From contig NW_006500355.1 of the NCBI RefSeq assembly GCF_000471905.2, positions 3,374,199-3,438,198 of the forward strand: a stretch of 64,000 nt of DNA. The letters run 5' to 3'. Below, one piece after another: positions 1-12,800 of this stretch. The first letter of the stretch is position 1, and each line of letters opens with the position of its first letter. This DNA comes from Amborella trichopoda. Taxonomy: Eukaryota; Streptophyta; Magnoliopsida; Amborellales; Amborellaceae. The translations under genes were made by a program, and so were the position numbers. The notes below the pieces were generated by a model. The model searched no databases. It had not been told where the DNA came from and saw only the letters and a program-made list of their open reading frames with translations.

Positions 1-835
1 TCTTATGTTTCTTTGTTAAGCATTTAATGATAAATTCTATCTTTCGAGACAAATCAAATAGGTACCAAGCAGAGAAAACAATAACAATGATAACAATATA
101 ATAGCAGCAACGTTCAGACGAATAAGAACAACAACAACAGTAGTGCTATTGTGAGTAATGGTGATGATGATAATTGTTTTCTAGGATGAGAAAACCATGT
201 AAGATGCTTTTTCTAATAGGTGGAACATCTGATTTTTAGAGTTCCGAACATTTTGAAACATGATATCTGAATTTGCTGGGTGCCTTTGAAACAATAAATA
301 GGCCATGAAATGGGGATGTCTCAAGTATTTCATGAGCTTGCAACTTCAAAACATGGGGTAAACGAAATGCTCGTGTTTCTAGTCCCAAGTATTTCATGAG
401 CTTGTAACTTCAAAACATGGGGTAACTGAAATGCTCGTGTTTCACTAATTGAGATCGACACAAAGATTAGCAGGCCCGTAAATTACGGGTATTTGACATA
501 GTCTTGTCTCAACGCTTGCAAAGGCACCAGTTGAAATGCAGGTATTCCAAATACCCGAATTTTATTTTACAAGACATCCTTTTCTGATAAACAAGTAGCT
601 TTGGCAAGGGATTTTGTTGTTATTCACCCCCAAGACAACTACAATGAGGCACAGATATCTGATTTCAAATTACTAAGAACTAGAAATCCCACCTCTTAAA
701 AAAATCACATGACAGTTTTTTTCTTACTACAGTGATGATAGTAGCAATAAGAAACAAGAAAAATAGTAATCCATCAAAGAAAAAATAACAATAATAGCAG
801 CACTATCAGTAGTGATGAAATTGATAGAAACTCAC

Positions 836-3800
836 ATATTTTGCCCAAAAGGACTTCTCCATGGGCTTTATGCCTTCACCCTCTCCATTCTCACCACCAA
901 GAAGTTCCTCAGCAAAAGCTGGAGTCCTGCAAGCACATCACATTGTATATGTTTCATAGTAAAAGCATAAAAAACTGAGGATATAAAATGTATATCGAAA
1001 GTCCAAATAGTACAAGATTAACTCATTTGCAATACCTTGGTGCCTGCTCACTGTTCTTCAGCACAGTAAATGAATTAAACGACCACTTCTTTGGCTGCAG
1101 TTAATGCATGAAGTTCATTATAAGGAATTTAAAAGTGGAAGAAAAATGTAGTTCTGCTGCTATTTGGGATTAAATAAAAATGAGAAAATACTATTGGAGA
1201 GCTGGGAGTTCTCTGAAGGAAGACTGCATTCACCCATATCAAGGCAGTCGGAAGCCACACAAAATTAACAGAGAGAAACTCAGATGCACAAAGTCCATCC
1301 AGGTTAGGTAGATATAGCCCTAGCTAGACTTAGACTGTCGTACACTTCGTAGACAGAGCTACATTTGAGGACAGGAGGGAAAGACTCGAACTGCTACGCA
1401 CATTATAGTTTAAACTAAACCAAATCATACCCCAATCCCTTCTGCACCCCTCAACTGAAGAAATCAGAATAACTCCTCATACAAGAAAAGACTGAACAAC
1501 CTGATCCACCTAACTCCTCAAGCTTCATTCCCCTACCACGTCTTACCCATAAATCTATCCTGCTACCCTCCTCACAAGAACAAAACATGAAAATTTAATA
1601 AAGATGGAAAAGGAATAAGGACAAAAAATGTGAAAGTGGAGGAGAGAGATCCCAGCCAAATCATTTATACAAGCTACTCTGGGTACATTTTCCTATACCC
1701 TCCTAATACACATCTTTTAATGGACTTTCAGTGTCCCGTACTTACATTGGAAGGGGTGTCAACTGCCAAATAATTTTAATCTCAAATAGTTCAGTGTGAG
1801 GAACAAATCAGACATTATTAAGCTTACATAAGATGTATGATAATTCAAACCTCAATATCTTCATACAAGTAAATTCCTTTATATAGTATCACTCCAATTA
1901 TTAGCCACAGAAAATTAGAAAGAACTGCCTCACGAGTAACAAGCCAAAGGCAAACTCACTTGTTTCATTGACCGAGGATATGGACATGCTCCTGTAGAAC
2001 CATAATTAACAGCCAAAATTTTCACTCCATCCTGGAAGAGAGCATATTTACAGAAATTAGCAGAAATCCATCAACTTTAATCCAAGAATCCTGTAACTCA
2101 GACACACAGTCAACTTATCAGAAAGTCCATTCGATATTGGAGCATATAATAGACAATACAAGTCTGTGTACGAAGGATGGAAGAAAATCATCAGTATCTT
2201 CATACAATGAATATCATGAGTCATATATAAACATGTTGCAGCTGATTGATGGAACTGGCAAGGGGACAATTTTTCCTTCCTTAAGACAGTAATCCTCAGG
2301 ATAAACTGAATAGGTAGGAGTTTTGGTGCTGCCAAGGTTAAAATCAGTTGAGAAAATTCACAAGTAACTCAAAAAACTTCCATTAGTACAATCTGCTGCC
2401 TAATGATGCTTCACTTTTGTAAATCATAAAACAACAACTACTAAAATCAGTCGAGAAAGTTCACATGTAACTAAAAAGCCTTCCATGTGTAAATCTGCTG
2501 CCTAATGGTGAGTAAATCATAAAACAACAACTACTACTACTACTACTACCACTGCTATATTGAAAATGATATCCACTCAAACAACACACAACCTCAAACC
2601 ACTTGATTATAAAAGAAAGAAAATCATGAGGGTTTCCATATGCTTCCTCATCACATCATACCACATGAGAGAAAGCAAAACTAAATTGAACCAGTTTTAA
2701 GTGAAATGATGATTACATAATCAGCAGATTTAGATATCAGGGAACCTGATAAGATGAGGGTACACGTAATGCATACAAAGAAATAACATGCAAATCAAAC
2801 ATCTTGCTCTAAATAAATAAACCTCCCCAAAGCACAGAGTACTATTTGAATCTACAAGAAGATTGCAGTGACAATCCCTAAAAAGCTGGGGTTGCAAATT
2901 CATAATACCATGTGAATAACAAAATGTTCTTCCAAATCGTCCAGTGGCAGGCACCTCTAAAATAAAAAAAATAAAAGAAGTTAAGCAACCCTCATAAAAA
3001 TATAGAAAGCTTATCTTTTTAAGAAGAAATATGTTGAATAAAAAATCTATGAACAAGTTAACGTGAAGAAATATACATTGATATTAGAATCTGTTGCAGA
3101 ACCGGTAAGATTAACCAAAGTTCAAAGAAAACCATTACAAACAGAAACGCAGCGAAGCAAAAAATATCCTGAGGAACAATGAGACACTAACCCTAATCTG
3201 CTAATCATCTTCTTTTTGTCATTACATAAAATCATCTCAGTAATTTCCTAGATCAATGAAGAAAGGGAATTTACTCCCTTTTAGTTCTATAAACATCTAT
3301 ACATCATGCAATGGTTGCATTTGATTTTTGGAAGACAAGGCTTTGGAAGCTGCAATTTCCATAAGAAGAGAAAAGGAAGCTGCCATTCAACAAATTAATG
3401 CCATTTTGGAAGCCACAGGAAGAGCAGAAGCTTCCGAAAATAACCGTGCCACGTCGCATAATTAAACAAGGGAAATGCTACAGTTATGGAAGACACGGAT
3501 TCTAAAGCCATGTTTTCTAAAAATCAAATGGGCCCTAATTTACCAACAAACATGGAAGACTACTATGCTTCCAACCCCCCACACCACCCTGACCCACCCT
3601 GATCTTTTTCTTCGAAAGATGTAACCACCATATTCTTTAGCATGCAAGAAAGTAACTTTCAAATTTTATAGCATGTCCAATATGGATGTCAAAAATAGCA
3701 ATCTCCTTAATGATGATTTATGAATACTTTTCATCTTGGAACCTATTTACCATTTTTTCTAGCTCATTTTTGCGCTTTTGATAAGCCAGCTAATCATGAT

Positions 3801-5124
3801 ACTTTCTTTTGACTACTTGCGGTGCAACTATATGCTCACATTAAATCCCATGAATGAAAACATCCCAGACCCATACTAACTCCACCCTTTTCTCTACCAA
3901 CATAACCCTTTAAACTCCACCCCTTTACTCACCCATAGAAAAAACTCACCCTCTAAACAATTTACAGTATCTTAATGAGATCCTAGAAATGGTAAAAACA
4001 ATTACATGAACATGAGAAATGTCAAATCATTAACCAATATATAGAAATGTCAAATCCTAGAAATGTAAAAATAATTACATGAACATGAGAAATGTCAAAT
4101 CATTAACCCTTTCCTCTTCCACATATAACTTTCTGGTTCTATAAAATCTTCTTACTTATTGTAGTCTGAGCACCCAACCCGTGGGATGCCATCCGTATAT
4201 TAAGCTCCTTGTAATTTTTCTACCTTATATAAAAAGTCAACATATTTTTTTTTGAAAGTTAAAGAGTCAACATATTTCAAAAATATATATAGCATTTCAT
4301 CAAAACATATAGTGTAGGCCCTATATGAGAGGCTACAAAACCATATGTACACAAGACAAACATTATCGGTCAAAAAGAGGCAAATCAACTTACAGCTTTA
4401 ACTGATGAAATTGTGTATTCTCCATTAGAATTCAATATATTAGATGGCACCCTTATCCTATAGAACTCGTCATTTTTTAGCAACTCCTGCAAGGTAAAAA
4501 AATGGAATATGAAGCCTTAAGGAAGCCATGTAAAACTGCATAAAATAAGTACAGGGGTAAAGAGTACATTACTCTGAATATTTCCTTTTCTGTATCAGTC
4601 AAGGTATTCCTTGAAAGGCGGAGCTTGGTAAGGGTCTGGAACACAAAATTCAGAAATCACAAACCACATTCCATAAACAATACACAAAAAACAAGAAATT
4701 CAATAAAACATTCGTAAAAACCCACAAATGAAGTGAAAGAGAATGTCACGATCCATCATTCCAACAGAAACTCAATTACAATTTTTTCTATATTGTCAAG
4801 TAAATTACAAAGTTAAATCTACAAACAGAAACTCAACTACCATTATTTTTGTATTGTTGGGGAAATTACAAAGTTATTATGCTTCCAGTAAATTGTATAA
4901 ATAAATAATTTGCCAAAACATGATAAGTTTATTTGAATGAGCAGTGAATACAAAGTAAGGTTGCCAGTGATTTCGTAAATTACTCTTTCCATTCCCTATT
5001 AAGCTGAAGAAACAAAATGGTTGCCACCTTATCTGGCTGATAAAACCAGGCCAATTTCACTCCTTATCTCTAATTTGGATACTAACCAATCCCAACATAA
5101 GAATCGAATATTTTTCAAGTCCAT

Positions 5125-5164
<40 letters not shown>

Positions 5165-5663
5165 CCTGTGCAACTCTATCATATTGACGCTCACGTTGTA
5201 CTTAAAGAATATGAGAGAGAGAGAGAGAGAGCTACTCCATTATACTGATAATCATGTTGTACAAAAAGAATATGAGAGAGAGAGAGAGCAGAAAACCAAA
5301 GGAAGCAAATCAATTCGATCACGAAACCTGAACCAGAGATCTATGAGAGCAAACCACCTGGCGACCATGAGGCGAGGTCTTCAATCTTGCAGTGAAGAGA
5401 CCCGCAGGCAAGAACTCTCCATCTCCAAAGGCGTGTTCTAGGGAAAACTGGACCTTCGAATCAGAAGAAGAAGCTGACGAAGATTCGAAGTCCCTCCCTC
5501 TCTTGGAAGGCCTCATCGGTTGCAGGTATTCGAGATCAGAGAGCTTCGATTTCCCCGAAGAAACGAATTCATCATCATCTAATAAGAGTTCATCGGACTC
5601 AAAACCCACTGATCTCGACACTGAGAAGAGAATGCAGAGGCAAAATATTGCAAACTTTCTCAT
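836..5663 (-). CDS. EMC10: ER membrane protein complex subunit 10 (EMC10), 3' end beyond window
   Basis: EMC10 is a lumenal/membrane subunit of the ER membrane protein complex, which inserts transmembrane segments. Seven coding exons on the minus strand join in phase with GT-AG borders: 5663-5358, 4635-4573, 4486-4394, 2956-2909, 2031-1960, 1094-1036 and 926-836, giving 244 codons. The start is the ATG at 5663. The longer reading frame up to 5678 begins at GTG and is rejected. Residues 1 to about 20 are a hydrophobic signal peptide, followed by an acidic, serine-rich stretch. Later landmarks are TLTKLRLSRNTL and DGVKILAVNYGSTGACPYPR, matching the family by recognition. The last visible exon ends in a donor at 835 after EKSFWAKY. 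The family continues with a transmembrane helix and short tail, which must lie left of position 1. Family length is about 260 aa, so only the last exon is missing. No frameshift was seen. Confidence 0.9.
5126..5292. repeat. Three GA microsatellites in EMC10 intron 1
   Basis: GA dinucleotide tracts occur at about 5126-5162, 5213-5231 and 5274-5288 inside intron 1 (4636-5357). They are separated by two similar short segments (TATGAGAGAG and a CACGTTGTAC/CATGTTGTAC motif), as if a unit of about 60 nt were duplicated. Confidence 0.8.
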
Positions 5664-5756
5664 CTCTCTAATACTCACCTCCTTTTCGCCTCCAGAATTT
5701 TAAGAAAGAACGAGAGATAGTGGCTTCAAACTTTAAAGAAAAAAAAGATGGAGGGC

Positions 5757-5767
5757 TTATATATAAA
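5757..5767 (-). promoter_or_regulatory. Probable TATA box of EMC10
   Basis: The minus strand reads TTTATATATAAG about 95 nt upstream of the EMC10 ATG. With the usual 30-nt spacing, transcription would start near 5730 and leave a 5' UTR of about 65 nt. The motif lies just downstream of a MITE end (5776). Inferred from motif and position only. Confidence 0.5.
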
Positions 5768-5775
5768 TGTTGAAC

Positions 5776-6268
5776 AATTGTTTCATGCGGGCTGGACGGC
5801 ACTTCTACAACATGCGGTTTAGAGTATAAATAGGTAGTCCATCTAACCAACTGTTCAAATCTTTTTTTAATATAATTATTATTTTTAATTTTAATTTTTA
5901 CATTTTTCATATTTATGAACTTAATGTCTTTTTTTAATATAATTATTATTTTTAATTTTTAATTTTTACATTTTTCATATTTATGAACTTAATGTTGGAG
6001 ATGGACACGGTTTCTATGCGGCCAGCCTGCATATTGTAGAAATGTGAGCTTGGCAAAAAATATATTTTTTTAAATATAATTTGATCCTAATTTTTATATC
6101 AGATATAATTTTTAATATGAAGATCATGAATATGAATTTTTCTTTAACTAGAAATAATAATTATATTAAGAAAATATTTAGACCTTTAGTTACAATTGTT
6201 TTTTGATGGACCATCTATTTGCATCCCAGCATATTGTAGAAATGCGGTCTAGCCCACATGAAACAATT
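5776..6268. mobile_element. MITE with terminal inverted repeats of about 70 bp, next to the EMC10 promoter
   Basis: The left end (AATTGTTTCATGCGGGCTGG onward) is matched by the reverse complement of the right end (AATTGTTTCATGTGGGCTAG onward). Similarity extends about 70 bp inward to a shared GTCCATC on both arms. Flanks ATGTTGAAC (left) and ATGTTAAAG (right) resemble a decayed 9-bp target duplication, which would suit a Mutator-like element. The interior holds a 67-bp tandem duplication and no coding capacity. A related copy is at about 18953-19245. Confidence 0.7.
5861..5995. repeat. 67-bp AT-rich tandem duplication inside the MITE
   Basis: Two nearly identical copies lie at 5861-5927 and 5928-5995, each beginning CTTTTTTTAATATAATTATT and ending CTTAATGT. 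The second copy has one extra T. The high identity suggests recent slippage or unequal exchange. Confidence 0.85.
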
Positions 6269-8621
6269 TTATGTTAAAGATTATATATTCTCTAAAAATT
6301 GGGATTGTCCATAAATGTTAGGTCACCAATGTGTCAAATGTGTAAGGAATAGGAGTTAAGAAAAAAATGAAAAAAATCCGAACTGAAATATTTTTAAGAG
6401 CACGGTGGCTTTCTCTCTCTTAATTTGCTCTTATTATTCTTGTAAGAGACGGACAATTTATCTTTTTTACATAGAGATCACAATCACTTGTAAATTTTAA
6501 AATGGGTGGTTGTAAGAATATTATTGAAGGAAAATATTTATATAAGGTTGTAACCTTAAAACGTAGAATTAAAGATACACTTCAAAAATCCATCGAAAAT
6601 GTTGTTTTAATGTTGAAAATCCTCTAATTAATCATCTCAACATCGGGATGTATTAATTTTTTGAAAAGAGAATACAAACCATAAACTTCAACAGGGGCTC
6701 AAGCAGTACTACCTACCACCATAGCCCAAGCCCCATTCTCAATCTCTTTGATCTACGTATATTAAGCCCAAGCCCCATTCTCAATCTCTATGATGCTCCG
6801 CAGAAAATGTAATTTGGGATTTTTTGAGGGAAAATTATTTTTTTAAAAAAAATGGATACATGAGAGTTAACTTTTCAAGAAGAGCAGGTATGGCATGCTT
6901 TCGTGGGCACACACCGTATATTTACTCGTATATTTCTTATTTCCTTTAATAAAAGAGTTGCTTTCGAGGATTTTATTATTTTAAATTTTGGGATCTACTT
7001 AAGAATCAAATCATAACTATTTAAAAGAAAAAAGATTCTACGTCCATAAATACTTAGACTTAACCTAGAGTGAATGAAGAAATACTCAGGCAAGATCTTC
7101 CGACTTGGGCATGGGCTTGAGTGATTAGCCATTTGCATTAGCAACGTTACATCTCAAGTTCGATTTCTACTATTGAACTATCAAAAATAAAACTTTTCAA
7201 AGTTTTAAGAAAAAGCTATTCTGCCTCTACCACCACACCTTTTGGATGGGATAATAAGGCCCCTATGTAAATCAAAATATAAAAAGGCTATTCAAGAGAA
7301 ATGTGGGTAGTAAAAAGTAAAAAACACCTTTATTCCATGGTGTCTTTCATGCTTTCATAAGTAACATAATATGGATATTTTGTATACATGTATTTCGGGT
7401 ATATTTTCTTTTAGCTCCCAAACTTGAAGCATGGGTGATCGAATGAACTGTACCTAAAGTTTGCTAGAGATAGGAAGTAACCTTCAGAGAGATACATGGA
7501 TCCCAGTGTTTCCTAGAGAGAGGAGTTTATAGAAAGAGTTAACCAGATCTTAAAGAGAAATAGGTGTTTACTTGAGTTAGAGATGGGACTAAATTTCAGA
7601 AAATGGAGAGTGATTGCCTTGTTTGGGTATGCCATTTTAGAAGTTCTTGGTTTTTCCCAAAATTGTTGTTTAACTTTGGCCACTACAAAATGTTACAATC
7701 ATCTCTAACTCTAAGATGTGAAATCTAACTTCGTCCGTACAAAAATGTTACAATCATCTCTAATTGTTAGATGTACAACCGGATAATCAAGGGCACTTAC
7801 CACTTATTGTGTACAAAATCTATGAAAGTTTTATGAGAAATAAAAATATATATATATACGATAAAACCATTTATTTATTGTACAAAGACGTCACAATAAC
7901 CCTTGGTCATTAAATGCAAAATAAAGTGATTAAAGGTGTTTTTAACTACGTTCAAAGTTTCAAAATAATATTTTTCTCATCTTGTGACATCCCAAGCCGT
8001 TTGATTTCTCAGCTATCAGCTACAAGTATTTTTTTCTTTCTTGTACTAAATATAAATGGTCTAATAACATACAATGTAAACGAAAAACCCTAACTGGTTC
8101 AATTTTATATCATATAGCTTGGAAGCACTAGTGACCTTTAAGGACGAAAGATAACAGTCTCATTGTAATGTCTACTACCTTTATAGTTGAAGTTATATAC
8201 ATTTTCCCTTTCTTAAGTGAGGACTTTTCCACCGAGTACAGTTACATTCTTTCAACAAAGCCCTCTTCTTTATTCTCTCCATCACGAAACGGTAACTAAT
8301 GTCGGAAAAAAACGGGGAGTTCCAAACCTCAAAATGGCACTGTAAAATTAAAACCCAACTTGAAAGAACATATACAACAGTGGGAAACTTGTTATGGCCA
8401 GATTTTTCATGACTCCAGAATTTGAAGCTTAAAAGATGGTACAAATATAGCAGATATGTGACTTGGGCAATCCAAAGTTGTTAGTGTTGCAAAATGAACC
8501 AAAATTAGAGATTGATATCCATTTTTTCAACATCTATGATCCTCAAGGTGGATATGAACGATTGGCAGGTTTTGTGGCAATGCAACTGCATTTTTCAGAA
8601 GAAAAAAGGGAAAAAAATTTT
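6269..8621. other. Intergenic region between EMC10 and ETFQO; no gene seen
   Basis: No reading frame with protein-like content was found on either strand. Contents are: a truncated copy of MITE family A around 6510-6660 (with the family near-palindrome at 6633-6650), a possible tRNA-derived SINE fragment at 7085-7165, an imperfect duplication of an ACAATCATCTCTAA segment near 7690-7765, and AT-rich filler. The segment just above 8622 is probably ETFQO 3' UTR on the minus strand. Confidence 0.5.
7085..7165 (+). repeat. Possible degenerate tRNA-like (SINE) fragment
   Basis: GGGCTTGAGTGATTAGCC resembles an RNA polymerase III A box. About 45 nt later, AAGTTCGATTTC resembles a B box. The spacing suits a tRNA-derived SINE head. 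No cloverleaf, target duplication or second copy was found, so this is only a candidate. Confidence 0.25.
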
Positions 8622-9820
8622 CTACATGATAGTGTATCCTGGCCCTCCCCCTCCTTCAGGTACATTCCATTCTATATTCTGTTTAGGGTCTTTGATATCA
8701 CATGCCTGAAAAATGAATCATTCAATAAATCAATAAACTAGGCCATCACAAATGCTCAGGCAATAAATTCACTAACAGGTAGCAAAAAGGCAAAAAAAGG
8801 GAGGGAGGGAGGGAGGGAGGGAGGGAGGGAAAGCGGGGAGAGAGAGACTTGAATGAAAAAAGGTTTTATTTTTGCTACCTTATGGACAGAGGCTAACTTT
8901 CATTATCTAAACAGAACACACACACGCATATTTCTGACATCTCTTTTGGATTATAGTTTATGAAAACTGGATGATGAAGCAAAAAAAGAAAACATAACAA
9001 GGGAATGAGATAATATGCATCAAATAAAGAAAGAAAAACTTATGAAATTTTCTAGTAAATAGTCAAAAACAACCATGGCTTTCATAGTGAACCCAAGGTT
9101 TCAATCTTTACCTTACAATGGAGACAATTTTGAGCATTAATTTGCAGTTTCATGCAGCCTTTCTCATCTGCTACATATCTGAGGGTTCCGAGCAAAACAA
9201 TACACCAATTGTAAATTACAGCAAGCGTAAAGAGTAAATATTTTGAAGGTATTGTATACTATAAGATCATATCTTTTGCTACAAAAAAGTCGCAATCACC
9301 CAAAACCATCAGATGTGACATTGTACAGCTGGAGACTTTATCATTTCTCAGCACAAAGTCTGAACAAAGTTTCTCAAACTTTTGAGTGTAGTCAGTGGCA
9401 CACCTCCAGCCAATGGATTTCACATTCGACAGCTCAGGATTATTGTAACCTTGTTGTACCAAAGGTAAAGGTAAACAATCTTATTTTATGCTTTGTATTA
9501 CGACATCATATAAACAAAATGTAACTAATTTCTTCCTAAGAGAGAGATAAAATATGCAGATTCAAGCTTTGGTGTCTGCTATCTTTAAATTATATGACAT
9601 GGGTATCAGTTGTATTACTCGTATACACGAGCAGGGCAGTATCGTGACTCAGGTCCGGCATACTGAGGCAGATTTACAAGTTGTGGTATGGATGGATCCT
9701 TCAGGCGGAGATGAACAGGCTGGTCATGATCATGGTTAGTGTTACTCCTGCATTGAAAAGAACATCTCTCTACCTTTAAAGATGGGTGGACTCTCCCTCT
9801 AAAGATGGGCAGACTCTCCC

Positions 9821-9864
<44 letters not shown>

Positions 9865-12800
9865 CACACACACACACACACAGAGAAAAGCAATATATTC
9901 ATGTCAATAAATCATTCAACATAAGACCAAGCCTTTAGCAACCTGTATAGTGAGGTTAGCAAGTCAAATGACACCACGCCATCAGGTTTTGGGTAAACAA
10001 TTGGCTTGTGAGCAGCAGCAACCTGCACTTGGAATAACACAGAGATGAGTTATTCCATCTCTGGCTATAAGTTCAACTACTACTACGACTACTACTCCTA
10101 CCACCAATAATAATAATAATAATAAACAACTGATAATAACAATGACATGACTTTAATGTTGTGGGTCCTCACATAGGTGGCTTCATGATCAGGTTTTCCG
10201 TGCTTTAACGTAAGCGGCAACCTTCCCCTAAAAATATAACTGAACCCGAAACATAATAATACCATCCATTAAATTAATCTTGAGGCATCTGAAGTGACTG
10301 CAACTTTAAATGTATAAAAAGGAAAAGATTATAGAGATTAATTCAACTCAAACACTGGAAAGAAAGATCGATCTCAAGCAATGAAAAGGGCGCTCTTACT
10401 GTTCTAAAGCAGAAATAGCCAACCCAGGAATCAATCCATACTCGAAGGCCTAAAATTGTGGTGGAATAGTTTAATACCAATATTTTGTTGAGGAAAATGT
10501 AATGACTCAGAGAGAGAGTGTGTGTTACTCACTGGCCGGTAATTTCGAGCTCTATGAAGCTCTTCCCATACCCAAGACTTCCTCAATAGATCCCAATAAG
10601 TGTCCATCTCTGCTCCTCTATGAAACACATTAAATGCTGCTTCTGCTGCAAGCATTCCTGAACAAATGGAGATATCTAAGGTAAAAACCATGTAAATATT
10701 ATATAAAATTCATTTCTCTTTGCATTTATGCTTAAAATGACAAAAACTATTAACATAAGAGACTATAATTCGCTTTTGAATGTCCAGTTTGCACAGTTTG
10801 AATTTGCTCCCACAATGTAGAAAAGCAAACCTGATTTCAAATTAGATTGTAATTCTGAGCAATAAATACCACAATAGTAATGGTAAGGTACAGGTGACAA
10901 TCAGACAGATTTGCTCTGACAAGGTAGAAAAGAAAACCTGATTTCATAGCAGTATGAGATCCTTTTATTTTGGGGACATTTAGGAAGCCAGCTGAGCATC
11001 CGATGAGAGCTCCTCCAGGGAAGACGGGGTAAGGAATTGACTGTAATGCAATCAAGTTCATAAATTCCGAAATGAAATAAAAGGTATTTTGTAAAACCGG
11101 AAATCGAAATTTAAAGGATAATTCATAAATCACATGTCAAATAAAACATAGGTTTGTAACATAGAAAAGGGGAAGTGTACTATATAGTCCAGAGGGTATA
11201 GAAGGAAACCCATAGTTCAATGGGGTCAAGACTGTCCAGTAAAGTGGCAGCAAGAGAGAAAGAGAGCTACCATTTGGATCAAGCTCCTTTCTGGTGGCTC
11301 CCGCTCTCCATCATCCATGATGTCATCAGTCATGACCCTAATAGACTAATTTCCACCGGACTACAGTACTGATTCCTTATCAAATAAGAAGGGACACTTG
11401 CAAAATATGGAAGTATGACACATGAGATTGCTGGGTATGAATGGACCTGGAAGCCACCTTCATTAAGGGTGCGGGCACCATATTGGAGAACATTTCCACC
11501 TTCCAAAAGGGGCCTGATAGAAGGATGTTGCTTGAATTTCTGTATCATGAACATGGAAGCCAACCTTAGGAAGAAATACTTGCTTTATTCAGAGAAATTG
11601 TATAGAATTCTCATTAAAAAGGACAAGTATAGAATTCTCATTAAAAAGGACAAAGGATTGGTCCCATTTAATTGGCGGCGTTTACAAAGGGCAAAAAACA
11701 TTTTTAAAAATGGTACGGAAAAGTTACCCCTGTAGAAAAAAAAGCCTATTTCACCAGATGGCACTATAGAAGACATTTTTTGAGGCTTCAGTCTAGGGAA
11801 CAATAACAACGTACCAGAGTAGTGCTACTTATCCAGGGATAAAAAGAATCAGCATAGGATCCATACCTGAAATTCTTCATAAGGATTTAAGTAAGGATTT
11901 TGATAGTTCAAAGCAACAACCAAACCAATGGAAACCTGCATATCCATAATAATCAATTGATTAAGAAATGACTGAAGTGCACAACTGGGAGACTATAGTA
12001 TGCTTAACAAAGTCAATTTGAAGATGGCAGAACTCCCAAAGAAGGAAAAAAAGAAAAACTCAACAGTATAGATATGAAACAATAGCCTAATGCCCCTAAT
12101 TCCACAAGCTGTGCAAGTTAGGCATTAATTTATTGGAGTTCATTAGTAGTGAAAAAAAATATTTACATGTAAAAGGAATTTCTGAGGTACAAGAGATTTA
12201 TTTTTATTTTTTTTTGGGGGTGGGCGTGGGGGGAGGGGGGAGGGGGGGGGTTTCAATTAGAAAGAGAGAAAAAGAATTATTACATAGAATGCTAACAATA
12301 CAGAAGCAAGAAAAGTATAAACAAACTCCGTTTTTGTCTATTGAAAAAAACAAAAAATCTCTACAAACCTGTCTGTCCTTCATATGGTATAGAAAAGTCC
12401 CTCCATATGTCTTATGATCCAATGGCCATCCCAAAGTATGTAAGACAAGGCCGGGTTTATGCTTAGCATCATCAACTTCCCACACCTGTATAACATATAT
12501 CTCAGTCTTCTACATTTAGTTTCTTTGCATGTTGTGAAAGGAAAAGTGCAGTGTTTGCCATTTAAAAATCAACATAAGATTGAGAAAAATAATCGCACCA
12601 ACAACTTCCTATAAGACAAAATATTTAATATTGTCAGAAGGAAAATTAGCAGGGTCACAACCATACTTGCCTCCTTAATACCTAAAGCATAGGTTTGATT
12701 TTCTGCGTGGGCCTTCAACCGTAGCTTGTGATCTCTTATTATTTTCTGTCAATGAAAAGAACATAAAATGCTATTGAATAAACTGGGCCAATGTGTGTGT

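Noticed and set aside
5319..5678. 119-codon frame taken as the whole EMC10 N-terminus
   Set aside because: It starts at GTG, not ATG, and its last residues run into intron 1. The exon is 5663-5358.
10229..10400. Splicing ETFQO exon 13 to the AG at 10230-10229
   Set aside because: It would keep phase but delete five conserved residues; the AG ending at 10240 restores HYIFRG, as in the family.
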